NCBI RefSeq assembly: GCF_001605885.1
Contig: NZ_LRPE01000014.1
Coordinates: 1 to 64,000 of the forward strand
Reading direction: 5' to 3'
From: Acinetobacter lactucae
GTDB taxonomy: Bacteria; Pseudomonadota; Gammaproteobacteria; Pseudomonadales; Moraxellaceae
Length of the DNA: 64,000 nucleotides
Below, piece after piece: positions 56,247 to 64,000 of the stretch (position 1 is its first letter; each line of letters begins with the position of its first letter). The notes below the pieces were generated by a model, which saw only the letters and a program-made list of their open reading frames with translations, was not told where the DNA came from and searched no databases. A program made the position numbers and the translations under genes.

Positions 56247-57401
56247 CTAGTAAATATTTTGTTCTAATATTTCTTTCATAAATCCAGCCCCTGTGGTCAT
56301 GCCTTTGCCAGCAATCCCACTCACCAGAAAAATGTTCTTTTCAGCTTCAGTGACACAGGCCAGCTCATGTTCATGGGTGAGGTAATAACCATTCCAACGC
56401 TTTTGAATCGGAGGTAAGGTCAGCCCCAGTTTTTCGTGGCAGTAGGCTTGAATAAATTGATTAATGTCTTCGCGTTGCTCAAATTGAGGCGCTTCATCAA
56501 GCGGATGGTATTCGTGACTATCACCTATGATGAGTTCACCAAATTCGTTTTGTTTAATCAGAATATGAATCCCAAATTCTTTAACAAACCCTCGTTGTGA
56601 CGCTTTAACCAGCTCTGCATGACTAGGGCAAATTTCAAAGGCTGGATAGCGCGAAATCGACAAACCTGAATAAAGAGAAGCGTTTAATTTTTGTTGAAAT
56701 GGTTGAGTCAGGGCCATTTGTAAGCCACAACGTTTCAGGTTCAAGCTTTGTAAAAGATCTGGATATAAAACATCAATCACTTCACCGTGACAGATCAAAA
56801 CTTTATTTGCCCGATAAATCTCGCCATTTGTCAGATGAACTTGACACTTTTCCTGCTGGTATTTGGTTTGTACTACACAAGCATTGGTATAAATCTCTAC
56901 ACCTTTACTTTGTGCATATGCCAACAGTCGCTGTCCAATCACATGCGGTTCGACCGAATAATCTTCTTCAAAAACCAAACCGCCTTGAAACTGCTGCTCG
57001 GGGTTTAAATAGGAAAATTGGGTGACAAGTTCCTCATGGCTAAGCAAATGAACCGGAATCTGGTACTTGCCTGCACGCTCGGCAAACTCATTTAAAACCT
57101 GCCATTCAAGTGCCGTATTGGCGAGATAAATACCTTGTCTTTGAGCAAATGAAATATCAGTTTCAGCTTGAATACGCTGATAAAAAGAACGCGTTTCAAG
57201 GGCATACTTTCGCCACAATTGCTCAGGGTGCGTTAATGTCGATGTTCCGACCATGCCAAAATTACGGCGAGTTGCCCCCACTGGTTGAGCATTTTTCTCG
57301 AAGATACAAACTTTTAAGCCTTGTTCATGCGCTTGTATGGCAGCGGACAAACCTAAAATACCGGCTCCGACAACAATTAAATCAAATTGTACGTTATTCA
57401 T
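56247..57401 (-). CDS. FAD-dependent oxidoreductase of phosphonate clusters
   Basis: 384 residues, a DadA/glycine-oxidase-like flavoenzyme. The FAD loop LIVVGAGILGLSAAIQAHEQG is at the N-terminus, with GKGMTTGAGFMKEIL near the C-terminus. This family (phosphonate-associated, TIGR03364 type) regularly accompanies AEP transport and phnWX genes and may oxidise an N-substituted aminophosphonate; the exact substrate here is inferred. It lies between the permease and phnW on the same strand. Confidence 0.85.
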   Translation of the reverse strand: MNNVQFDLIVVGAGILGLSAAIQAHEQGLKVCIFEKNAQPVGATRRNFGMVGTSTLTHPEQLWRKYALETRSFYQRIQAETDISFAQRQGIYLANTALEWQVLNEFAERAGKYQIPVHLLSHEELVTQFSYLNPEQQFQGGLVFEEDYSVEPHVIGQRLLAYAQSKGVEIYTNACVVQTKYQQEKCQVHLTNGEIYRANKVLICHGEVIDVLYPDLLQSLNLKRCGLQMALTQPFQQKLNASLYSGLSISRYPAFEICPSHAELVKASQRGFVKEFGIHILIKQNEFGELIIGDSHEYHPLDEAPQFEQREDINQFIQAYCHEKLGLTLPPIQKRWNGYYLTHEHELACVTEAEKNIFLVSGIAGKGMTTGAGFMKEILEQNIY

Positions 57402-57502
57402 AAGACTTCCAATTTGCGAAATTTAGGATGAACAAACCCTAGCCTTGTTGAACAAAGCATTTCGTTTCAGTCGATTAAATAAAAATTGTGTTTAGCTAAG
57501 AC

Positions 57503-59212
57503 TTAATGAGAGCTTTCACGCCATTGCTGACTTCTTGCCATGATTTTTCGGGTAAATAACCAATGAATGAGTTTTACAACACAGGAGGTCGTCAAAATTA
57601 AAATACTCATCGCAACAGCAGCTACCGTGTCTCCTGCATCGTCCATATTTAACACAGCAACCGCAGCTAAACTGGTATCTGGTGAATAAAGGAAAATCGC
57701 AGCCGATACGGTGGTCATGGCATTCACAAAAACATAGACCGATACATCGCATAGTGCTGGGAAACACATAGGCAAATACACTTTCCAAAAGGTTTTCCAC
57801 TTCGATGTACCTAGCGTTTCTGCTGCCTGATCGAGCTGAAGCGGAATCTGTTTAATGGCATTGGTTAACGTGAGATGTGGCACAGTGTAGTAATGCATGA
57901 TGGTTGAAATCACCAAAATGGTCATGGTTCCATACAGCACATTTAAAGGATTACTTTGTTGGTTAAAAAACAAAATATAAGCAATACCTAAAACCAGCCC
58001 CGGCACCGCAAGAGGTAATAGAACCAAAGCTTGTACATAATTTTTAATAAGTGGATGTGCCTTAAAACGTTCAGTTAATAGGGCTACCATAAAAATCAGT
58101 GCTGTACCAAAAACTGTACTAAAGAGTGCCATTCGAACTGAGTTAAAGTAAGCAGCCCAACCACCACCATCGACATATTCAAAACTGTAGTGTCGCAAGG
58201 TCAAAGACAAATCATAAGGCCAAGACTGGATAAATGACGCCAGCACCGCCGTAAAGATAATCAGTAAAATCGCACCTGAAACCACGCCACAAAATAAGCT
58301 CAGAACGACTTCAAGTTTTTTATTCTGTGCAGAGACATAAGGTTTAGCCTGAAAAGCTTGAAAACGTGCATGGCGCTTGCTTTGTATTCGATCGAAAATG
58401 AATACAAAAACTGCTGGTAGCAATAACAAGATGGAAATGACCGCGCCCATGCTCATATTGTGCTGTCCAATAATCTGTTTATAGACATCAAGCGCCATCA
58501 TGTTAAATGAACCGCCAATGACTTTTGGAATCCCAAAATCTGTTAGTACATAAATAAAAGCCACCAGACTTGCACTGATTAAACCATAACGAATTGCAGG
58601 TAAAGTTACATGATAATGCGTCTTCCAGATATTTTTACCCAGCGACAAAGAGGCTTCAATTAAACGCTGATCGACACTTCTAAAAGAGACCATCATTAAC
58701 ATCAAAATGGCTGGAAATAGCCAAAAGCAATAACTGATTAAAATACCGATTGGCCCATAAATCTGTACATCACCCAATAAAGGCTTGAATACACCTTGCT
58801 TGCCAAACAAATAAACCAATGCCAACGAAGGCAAAAGTGACGGCGCCAAAATCGGTAAAAAAGCCACCAATTTAAAGAAGCCTTTGCCTTTAATATTGAT
58901 ATTGGTCAGTGCAAACGCATAAATACTGGCAAGAAACACTGTAATGACAGTAGCAGTACAAGCTATCCAAACAGAGTTAAATACAGAACTGAGTAAAGCT
59001 GGACTGCCAAAATAATTATAAAAGTTCTCAAGACCGACAAACTTTTGATTTTCGTCAAAAAATGCGGTTTCAAACAGCATCATTAAAGGTGCAATAATCG
59101 CTAAAGTTAAAGCAATTGCAACAACAAACAAAGCAATGTTCGATCTTAATGAATATTCAGTTTTTCGACGCGGCTGTGTTTTTAAAACCGCTGAAGCAGT
59201 TTCATTTAACAT
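57503..59212 (-). CDS. AEP ABC transporter, fused permease
   Basis: 569 residues with about 12 membrane helices and two inner-membrane permease domains in one chain. The two EAA loops are visible: EASLSLGKNIWKTHYHVTLP in the first half and QAAETLGTSKWKTFWKVYLP in the second. This is the double-domain type of the putative AEP importer (PhnU2-like). The start overlaps the ATPase gene's end by 7 bases. It works with the neighbouring ATPase and binding protein. Confidence 0.92.
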   Translation of the reverse strand: MLNETASAVLKTQPRRKTEYSLRSNIALFVVAIALTLAIIAPLMMLFETAFFDENQKFVGLENFYNYFGSPALLSSVFNSVWIACTATVITVFLASIYAFALTNINIKGKGFFKLVAFLPILAPSLLPSLALVYLFGKQGVFKPLLGDVQIYGPIGILISYCFWLFPAILMLMMVSFRSVDQRLIEASLSLGKNIWKTHYHVTLPAIRYGLISASLVAFIYVLTDFGIPKVIGGSFNMMALDVYKQIIGQHNMSMGAVISILLLLPAVFVFIFDRIQSKRHARFQAFQAKPYVSAQNKKLEVVLSLFCGVVSGAILLIIFTAVLASFIQSWPYDLSLTLRHYSFEYVDGGGWAAYFNSVRMALFSTVFGTALIFMVALLTERFKAHPLIKNYVQALVLLPLAVPGLVLGIAYILFFNQQSNPLNVLYGTMTILVISTIMHYYTVPHLTLTNAIKQIPLQLDQAAETLGTSKWKTFWKVYLPMCFPALCDVSVYVFVNAMTTVSAAIFLYSPDTSLAAVAVLNMDDAGDTVAAVAMSILILTTSCVVKLIHWLFTRKIMARSQQWRESSH

Positions 59213-60408
59213 AGTGCGTACCCTTGTTCGTCAAAGACATGAATGAGCTGATTAGGCACTTTTATAAACATAAATTCTTGCAAAGATTTGAAATTGGTAT
59301 TTTCAATTTCAATTTGCAAAAGATGTTTTGCCTGCTCAATTCCATCAATATGAATGGCGCAAAACAAACGGCGTTTTGCACCTAAAAATTCAGTGCTTAA
59401 TACTTTAATTGGCAGATACAGCGATTCTTTATCACTACCGAAATCATCTACCAACTCGACTACTTCGGGTCTAAAACCCATACTGTAGTTTTGCCCAGTT
59501 TTTAGCTTTTGCTGTTCTAGATTTAGAGGGATAAAACCTAAAACATCGAGCTGATTCTGTATTGCACAAGTAGCTTTTAAAAAATTCATGGTGCCAATAA
59601 ACTTGGCAACGAATTGGGTTTGTGGCTTGTAATAAATATTGTGCGGCGTATCGATTTGCTCAATCACGCCATGATTCATCACCACAACACGGTCAGAAAT
59701 GCTTAAAGCTTCTTCTTGATCGTGCGTCACCATAATGGTGGGCAAATTAAGCTGCGATTGAATTGAGCGAATCTTTTGTCTTAGATTCAAACGTACCTGA
59801 GCATCAAGTGCAGATAAGGGTTCATCTAGCAACAAAATATCCGGATTCGGTGCAATTGCTCGAGCAAGCGCAACACGTTGCTGCTGCCCACCCGACAATT
59901 GGTTGGGATATTTTTTAGCAATATCGGGTAACTCAATCAGCTCTAATAACTGCTGAACTCTTTGACTACGCTGTGCTTTATCCCACTTTTTTTTGTCTAA
60001 ACCGAAAGCAATATTCTCTTCGACATTTAAATTTGGAAATAACGCATAGTTTTGAAACACAATGCCACAGTGCCGTTTTTCAGCACTTAGCAAAGTTATA
60101 TCTGTTCCCTTTTTTATAACCTTTCCATAATCAGGTTTTTCAAGACCCGCAATTATGCGTAGCAATGTGGTTTTACCGCACCCTGATGGCCCCAAAAAGC
60201 TGACGAACTCGCCTGCTTTCAGGTCTAAATTAATATGCGTGAGGGCCTGAAAGTGTTGGAACTTTTTTTGAATATCCACCACCTCTAAAACCGAGGGGCC
60301 ATGTTCAGGATATTTATAGGTCGTTAATGTCGACAATAAATGCCCTGCCAACTCGCCCTTTGGGTTTTGACCTAGCAGCGATGATTGCAATGACGAAGGT
60401 ATTTGCAT
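59206..60408 (-). CDS. AEP ABC transporter, ATP-binding protein
   Basis: About 400 residues. Walker A GPSGCGKTT (about 73-81), Q-loop QNYALFPNLNVEEN, signature LSGGQQQR, Walker B LLLDEP and H-loop MVTHDQEEA are intact, followed by a C-terminal TOBE-type regulatory domain. An unusual ~40-residue N-terminal extension precedes the nucleotide-binding domain. I set the start at 60408; the open frame to 60501 would overlap the binding-protein gene, so the extension itself should be checked. Confidence 0.9.
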   Translation of the reverse strand: MQIPSSLQSSLLGQNPKGELAGHLLSTLTTYKYPEHGPSVLEVVDIQKKFQHFQALTHINLDLKAGEFVSFLGPSGCGKTTLLRIIAGLEKPDYGKVIKKGTDITLLSAEKRHCGIVFQNYALFPNLNVEENIAFGLDKKKWDKAQRSQRVQQLLELIELPDIAKKYPNQLSGGQQQRVALARAIAPNPDILLLDEPLSALDAQVRLNLRQKIRSIQSQLNLPTIMVTHDQEEALSISDRVVVMNHGVIEQIDTPHNIYYKPQTQFVAKFIGTMNFLKATCAIQNQLDVLGFIPLNLEQQKLKTGQNYSMGFRPEVVELVDDFGSDKESLYLPIKVLSTEFLGAKRRLFCAIHIDGIEQAKHLLQIEIENTNFKSLQEFMFIKVPNQLIHVFDEQGYALC

Positions 60409-60430
60409 AATGAGGCCCTTATTCAAAAGA

Positions 60431-61468
60431 TCACTTTTCAAAACGCTTTGACCATTCAGCCAAAATACGTTCACGTTGCTCGGCCGCCCAATAAAAATCA
60501 TTTTTTACAAGCATTTGAGGAAGGTTTTTCGGGAAACTCATGGTGGTATTCTCAATGCCTTTGTAGGCCACCATTGAAAAGTTATGTGCATAGGCTTCAT
60601 TTGCCGCTTTGCTTACCGACCAATTTATAAATTTTTGTGCGCTACTTAATTTCTTGGTTCCTTTTACAATTGCTGAGGCTTCCATTTCCCAACCTAACCC
60701 TTCAGTTGGATAAACCACTTCTAAAGGTGCACCTTCTGCTTTTAATTTAAATGCGGGATAACCGAAAGAAATACCAATTGGAATTTCGCCTTGTGCGGCC
60801 ATTTTGCAAGGTTTTGAACCAGAGTGAGGATATTGCGAAATGTTTTTATCTAAAGCCTGCATATAATCCCACGCCTGCTTTTCACCCCAGATCTGCATCC
60901 AAGCAGTCACATCTAAATACCCTGTGCCACTCGAAGCCGGATTTGGCATCACAATCAGGTTTTTATAAATTGGATTGGTTAAATCTTTCCAGGTTTTTGG
61001 AATTGGTAACTTACGCTTTTCTAATTCGACTTTATTTACACAGATTGCAGATTCCCATGCGTCCATACCCGTCCAAGTCGGTACAGGTTTTTGGCTTACA
61101 AATTCCGATTTTAGATTTTCAACGCCTTCTGGTTTAAAAGGCTCAAGCATGTCTTTCTTTTCCATAACCAGCAAACTGGTTAAAGCCACACCAAAAACCA
61201 CATCCGCTTGTGGATTTTTTTGCTCTGCCAAAAGTTTCGCGGTAATCACACCTGTTGAATCACGTACCCATTTTACTTTGAGTTCTGGATAGGCTTTATG
61301 TAATTCTTCTTGGTATTGTTTAAGCTGGTCGGCTTCTACTGCCGTATAGACGGTAATTTCTTCTGAGTTTTTTGATGTTGCCGATGAACATCCCATTTGA
61401 ATAGCGACCACTACACCTAAAACTGATGCAGTGCCAAGTTTAATTGACTGTTGAACATACTGTTTCAT
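60431..61468 (-). CDS. AEP ABC transporter, substrate-binding lipoprotein
   Basis: About 345 residues. A lipoprotein signal peptide ending in AIQMGC starts at Met 61468; the mature protein has the type-2 periplasmic-binding fold (SGTGYLDVTAWMQIWG, PHSGSKPCKMAAQGEIPIG). It is of the phosphonate/iron-type binding family found with AEP ABC operons (PhnS2-like). The in-frame codons to 61510 add no signal. The operator palindrome lies 67 bp upstream of this start. Confidence 0.92.
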   Translation of the reverse strand: MKQYVQQSIKLGTASVLGVVVAIQMGCSSATSKNSEEITVYTAVEADQLKQYQEELHKAYPELKVKWVRDSTGVITAKLLAEQKNPQADVVFGVALTSLLVMEKKDMLEPFKPEGVENLKSEFVSQKPVPTWTGMDAWESAICVNKVELEKRKLPIPKTWKDLTNPIYKNLIVMPNPASSGTGYLDVTAWMQIWGEKQAWDYMQALDKNISQYPHSGSKPCKMAAQGEIPIGISFGYPAFKLKAEGAPLEVVYPTEGLGWEMEASAIVKGTKKLSSAQKFINWSVSKAANEAYAHNFSMVAYKGIENTTMSFPKNLPQMLVKNDFYWAAEQRERILAEWSKRFEK

Positions 61469-61514
61469 CTGCAAACCATCGAATGCAATTATTTGATGAT
61501 CGTATTTCAACAGG

Positions 61515-61553
61515 TTTATATGACAGTTTGATTAATCTGGTTTAAACCAGATT
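61515..61553 (-). promoter_or_regulatory. Operator and promoter region of the AEP transporter genes
   Basis: AATCTGGTTTAAACCAGATT (61534-61553) is a perfect 20-bp palindrome, extending the same 18-bp core seen at phnW. A TATAAA -10-like box is at 61515-61520 (minus strand). It lies just after the regulator gene. Confidence 0.85.
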
Positions 61554-61559
61554 TTATTT

Positions 61560-62282
61560 TTATGCTCGTGCTTCGAAATGTAAATCTAAGACATCGTGTA
61601 GCCAATATTCTTGGTCAACATCGGTAATTACGCCCTTTTCATTTCTGTTACTACGGCAAATATATAACCCAAGCGCGCCAACATTGACATGAAGCGCTTT
61701 GGCCTGTTGTTCCGATAGAGCTGTTGGATAGAGGTTAATGTCAGCTCTAGTGATATGGCAGTTATATTGATTTGCCATCAGTAAAGTAATGGATTGCTTG
61801 AGATCATGAGCTAAAAACTCAGGAAAAAGTTCGGCATTCACACGTAAATGTTCAACCAGCACAGGTCGTCCATTAATACAACGACGTCGCCACACTGAAT
61901 AAATCGGATGCCCTTTTTCAACTTTTAAATGCTTGGCATCCCACGAAGTTGCAATTGTTAGTTCACTGGAAATCACTTCTGTAGAAGGTTCATAGCCTTG
62001 TTCAATCACAAACTGATTAAAGTTTTTTGTCGATTGCGGGTGATAAATAATACGAGGAGAACGAACATACCAACCACGGCGGTCTAATCGATAAATCAAA
62101 CCATCAGTTTCCAAAGCCAACAAAGCTTCACGTGCAGCCACTCGCGTAGTTTGGAATTGTTCAGAAAGTACTCTTTCCGATGGGAGTTTTGCGTGGGCTT
62201 CTAATACGCCAGATTCAATATCATGGGCAATCGCATCGCGAATAGGAATATATTTAGGTATGCGTGCTTGGTCCTGTTCCAT
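61560..62282 (-). CDS. GntR family regulator of phosphonate utilisation
   Basis: 240 residues. The N-terminal winged helix (LPSERVLSEQFQTTRVAAREALLALETDGLIYRLDRRGWYV) is followed by a UTRA-type ligand domain. PhnF/PhnR-like regulators of this subfamily govern phosphonate genes. The two identical palindromes beside its presumed targets are good candidate sites. It reads towards the transporter genes on the same strand. Confidence 0.9.
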   Translation of the reverse strand: MEQDQARIPKYIPIRDAIAHDIESGVLEAHAKLPSERVLSEQFQTTRVAAREALLALETDGLIYRLDRRGWYVRSPRIIYHPQSTKNFNQFVIEQGYEPSTEVISSELTIATSWDAKHLKVEKGHPIYSVWRRRCINGRPVLVEHLRVNAELFPEFLAHDLKQSITLLMANQYNCHITRADINLYPTALSEQQAKALHVNVGALGLYICRSNRNEKGVITDVDQEYWLHDVLDLHFEARA

Positions 62283-63309
62283 ACAAACTTAGAATTTATA
62301 AATAAAGAAATTAATAGCAATATACTGAAAAAATGTGACAAAAGCTTTTATTAATGCTGATCTTTTAAGCAAAATGCGTCCTATTCCCCGCTTTTTTTTC
62401 CAATTCATTTTTTCATAAAAAATCGTGTTTGTATGCTCATAATCGCTTTGGAAAACTTTCCTTGGCTCAATTGCTCGTCAAGAAAAATCGGCATGACATA
62501 GCCCTTAAATCATATTTAGTTAGACAATTTTTTAAGATAAAAATTTATATTTCTGTACGTACTATTAAACAGGAGTTAAGGGTTGATACTAATACTCAAT
62601 ATACGTCTTGCTATATTACTACCTTGTAAAACCAGAATAACATGGTTAAGAAAAAACCAAACCTTCCTGAGCAATTAAAAAAATACCCATCATCTTATCT
62701 TTATAAAGTCTTAATACAGAATTATTCGTTTAACAAAAACTAAAATATTAAGAAAATTATTTATCTTCAAAACAAACACAGAATTTTAATCTAATTAAAA
62801 CCTCAAATAATAAATTCAATTAAAAAAAGAATATAAGACATACTAGTCTATTTATTAATCAAAACCTACACCTGCCTCCTCAAGGTTAAATACCATCCAA
62901 TTATTCATTCAATCTAATTAATATTTTATTTATAAAATTTAAATTAACTTATTAAAAAACTATTAAATGTGATATCAGATGCTTAAAAATTGACTCAACA
63001 TAACCCACAATTTCCAAACACCCAAAAAAACACCCAATAAAACAATGAAAAATATAATAATTTTAAAAATCACCCCTTCTGTTGAATAAAATTATGGATA
63101 TTTATTCCTATATATTTTTCTATTTTACCAAATGATAAAAAATAATTTTTTAATTTTCCTTAATAAAAATAATTGATCAAAATATATATAAATATAATGT
63201 TTTTCTTGTTTTCTGATTGAAAAGTGATATATTTCCTTCGCCTTACTTAATCAGAATAAACTTACTGAAAAGTAATGGATTTTATTTTAAAAGCTATTCT
63301 GGGGATTTT
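62283..63309. other. 1-kb AT-rich spacer upstream of fimbrial operon
   Basis: The spacer separates divergent genes. It is extremely A/T-rich with poly-A/T tracts, and no credible coding frame was found; an open frame at 62429-62629 lacks a start codon context and ribosome site. Such tracts are typical of regions bound by H-NS-type silencers (inference). A possible promoter lies at the right end. Confidence 0.5.
63206..63233 (+). promoter_or_regulatory. Candidate promoter of the fimbrial operon
   Basis: TTGTTT (63206-63211), 16 bases, TATATT (63228-63233), about 75 bp upstream of the pilin ATG. Confidence 0.4.
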
Positions 63310-63846
63310 ATGAAAAAATTTGTTTTTGTGGCGGCGGTTTCTCTTTTAAATATAGCAAATGCACAAGCAGCAGATGGCACGATTACTGTTAATGGTCTTG
63401 TTACGGATAATACTTGTACTATTGATACTGGAGATAAAAATTTAACAATCAATTTGCCTACTGTTTCATCTCAAACCTTAAAAAATGCTGGTGATGTAGC
63501 TGGTCGCACACCTTTTCAAATTAATTTAACGAACTGTGCCGCTGCAGGTAAAGTTGCAACTTATTTTGAACCAGGCGCAACCGTTGACTTTAATACGGGT
63601 CGTTTATTAAACCAAGCAACTTCTGGTGCAGCAACAAATGTCAATATTCAGTTACTTGGCAGTAATAACGCCGTAATTCCTGTACTTGCTACAGGCGCAA
63701 ATGAAACTCAAACGAATTCACAATGGGTAAATGTTTCAGCTGGCGGTAGTGCTGATCTTAACTACTATGCTGAATATTATGCTACAGGTGCTTCTACTGC
63801 TGGTACGGTAACATCACAAGTAAAATACACGATTATTTATCAATAA
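63310..63846 (+). CDS. Type 1 fimbrial major pilin-like protein
   Basis: 178 residues. A signal peptide (MKKFVFVAAVSLLNIANAQA) is followed by a small Ig-like pilin domain. The two Cys expected for the disulfide are Cys36 (DNTCTID) and Cys76 (LTNCAAAG). GTITVNGLVTDNTCTI is the usual N-terminal donor-strand region, and a C-terminal Tyr near the end (TIIYQ) fits the chaperone-recognised strand. It would be secreted by a chaperone-usher system, of which the next gene begins at 63920. A GGGGA box sets the ATG at 63310; the longer frame from 63217 adds no signal. Confidence 0.9.
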   Translation: MKKFVFVAAVSLLNIANAQAADGTITVNGLVTDNTCTIDTGDKNLTINLPTVSSQTLKNAGDVAGRTPFQINLTNCAAAGKVATYFEPGATVDFNTGRLLNQATSGAATNVNIQLLGSNNAVIPVLATGANETQTNSQWVNVSAGGSADLNYYAEYYATGASTAGTVTSQVKYTIIYQ

Positions 63847-63859
63847 AACTAAATTAGAA

Positions 63860-63881
63860 GCTTCTATTCATGAATAGAAGC
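63860..63881 (+). repeat. Perfect 22-bp hairpin after the pilin gene
   Basis: GCTTCTATTCA/TGAATAGAAGC with no T run after it. Such hairpins between a major pilin gene and the downstream chaperone/usher genes are known to set differential mRNA levels; here the function is inferred. Confidence 0.7.
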
Positions 63882-63919
63882 AATCTACTTCCTATTATTT
63901 ATTATTGAGAATATGACTG

Positions 63920-64000
63920 ATGCTTTTTCGTGGTCGTAAATTTTTCTGGGGATTAGCTTGCCTACAGGTAGCACTCACTACTACAGGTCATGCTGAAATT
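63920..64000 (+). CDS. Second fimbrial operon gene, N-terminus only (3' end outside window)
   Basis: ATG at 63920 opens a frame to the window edge: MLFRGRKFFWGLACLQVALTT followed by TGHAEI, a classical signal peptide ending at about A-E-I. Its place after the major pilin gene suggests the periplasmic chaperone or the usher; the first 27 residues cannot decide. The upstream ATG at 63913 is out of frame and stops. Confidence 0.6.
   Translation, partial: MLFRGRKFFWGLACLQVALTTTGHAEI

Noticed and set aside
62429..62629. 66-codon open frame in the pre-fimbrial spacer
   Set aside because: No ribosome site, no clear start codon context, and composition identical to the surrounding A/T-rich non-coding DNA.
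1..64000. Mobile elements, tRNA/rRNA genes, CRISPR arrays
   Set aside because: No transposase, integrase, terminal repeats, cloverleaf-like or regularly spaced repeat sequence was seen; the short tandem repeats at the left edge are coding.

Overview
This window reads as a chromosomal segment of Acinetobacter, most likely the A. calcoaceticus-baumannii complex. The reasons are low GC with very AT-rich spacers, two DcaP-type porins, paired IclR regulators, and dca-like and liu catabolic clusters packed between short lipoprotein and stress genes. That assignment is an inference from gene content; no rRNA or tRNA gene is visible to anchor it. I see no insertion sequence, integrase, prophage or CRISPR array.

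Layout. (1) About 1-9.8 kb is a stress and small-protein region: a KGG-repeat hydrophilic protein cut by the window edge, an SDR oxidoreductase with a disordered N-terminus, a large KatE-type catalase, a haem-oxygenase-like iron enzyme, a divergent CinA/PncC-like protein, a Gln/Asn-rich 75-residue protein, a small acidic protein, and small lipoproteins. At 9036-9221 a near-consensus promoter leads into a strongly folded, comparatively GC-rich RNA that I cannot assign to a family. It is followed by a 49-codon ORF and a Cys-containing lipoprotein. (2) About 9.8-15 kb holds a LysR regulator, an exported SGNH hydrolase, and a porin-MFS pair. (3) About 15-25 kb is a leucine/isovalerate (liu) cluster: a TetR regulator, acyl-CoA ligase and methyltransferase diverge from liuA-liuB-liuC-liuD-liuE. 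(4) About 25-33.4 kb holds a LysR regulator divergent from a fused 1160-residue indolepyruvate ferredoxin oxidoreductase-like protein, then two thioesterases and a long acyl-CoA dehydrogenase.

(5) About 33.4-54 kb holds two related acyl-CoA catabolic modules. The first has every step expected for dicarboxylate (adipate-like) degradation as in the Acinetobacter dca system: porin, transporters, two-subunit CoA transferase, acyl-CoA dehydrogenase, enoyl-CoA hydratase, SDR, 3-hydroxyacyl-CoA dehydrogenase, thiolase. The second has a single-chain CaiB-type CoA transferase, a close paralogue of the acyl-CoA dehydrogenase, a paralogous MFS carrier, another hydratase and a nitronate-monooxygenase-like flavoprotein. 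Each module has its own IclR regulator, and the two regulators are similar. A shared 15-bp palindrome (TTTCG-N5-CGAAA type) occurs at the divergent promoters and upstream of both iclR genes, which suggests one connected regulon.

(6) About 54-62.3 kb is a complete 2-aminoethylphosphonate (AEP) uptake and degradation cluster: a GntR regulator, binding protein, ATPase, fused permease, FAD oxidoreductase, PhnW and PhnX, all on the minus strand. An identical 18-bp perfect palindrome precedes both the transporter genes and phnW. (7) After about 1 kb of very AT-rich DNA, a chaperone-usher type fimbrial operon begins. It has a major pilin, a perfect 22-bp hairpin, and the signal peptide of the next gene, cut by the window end.
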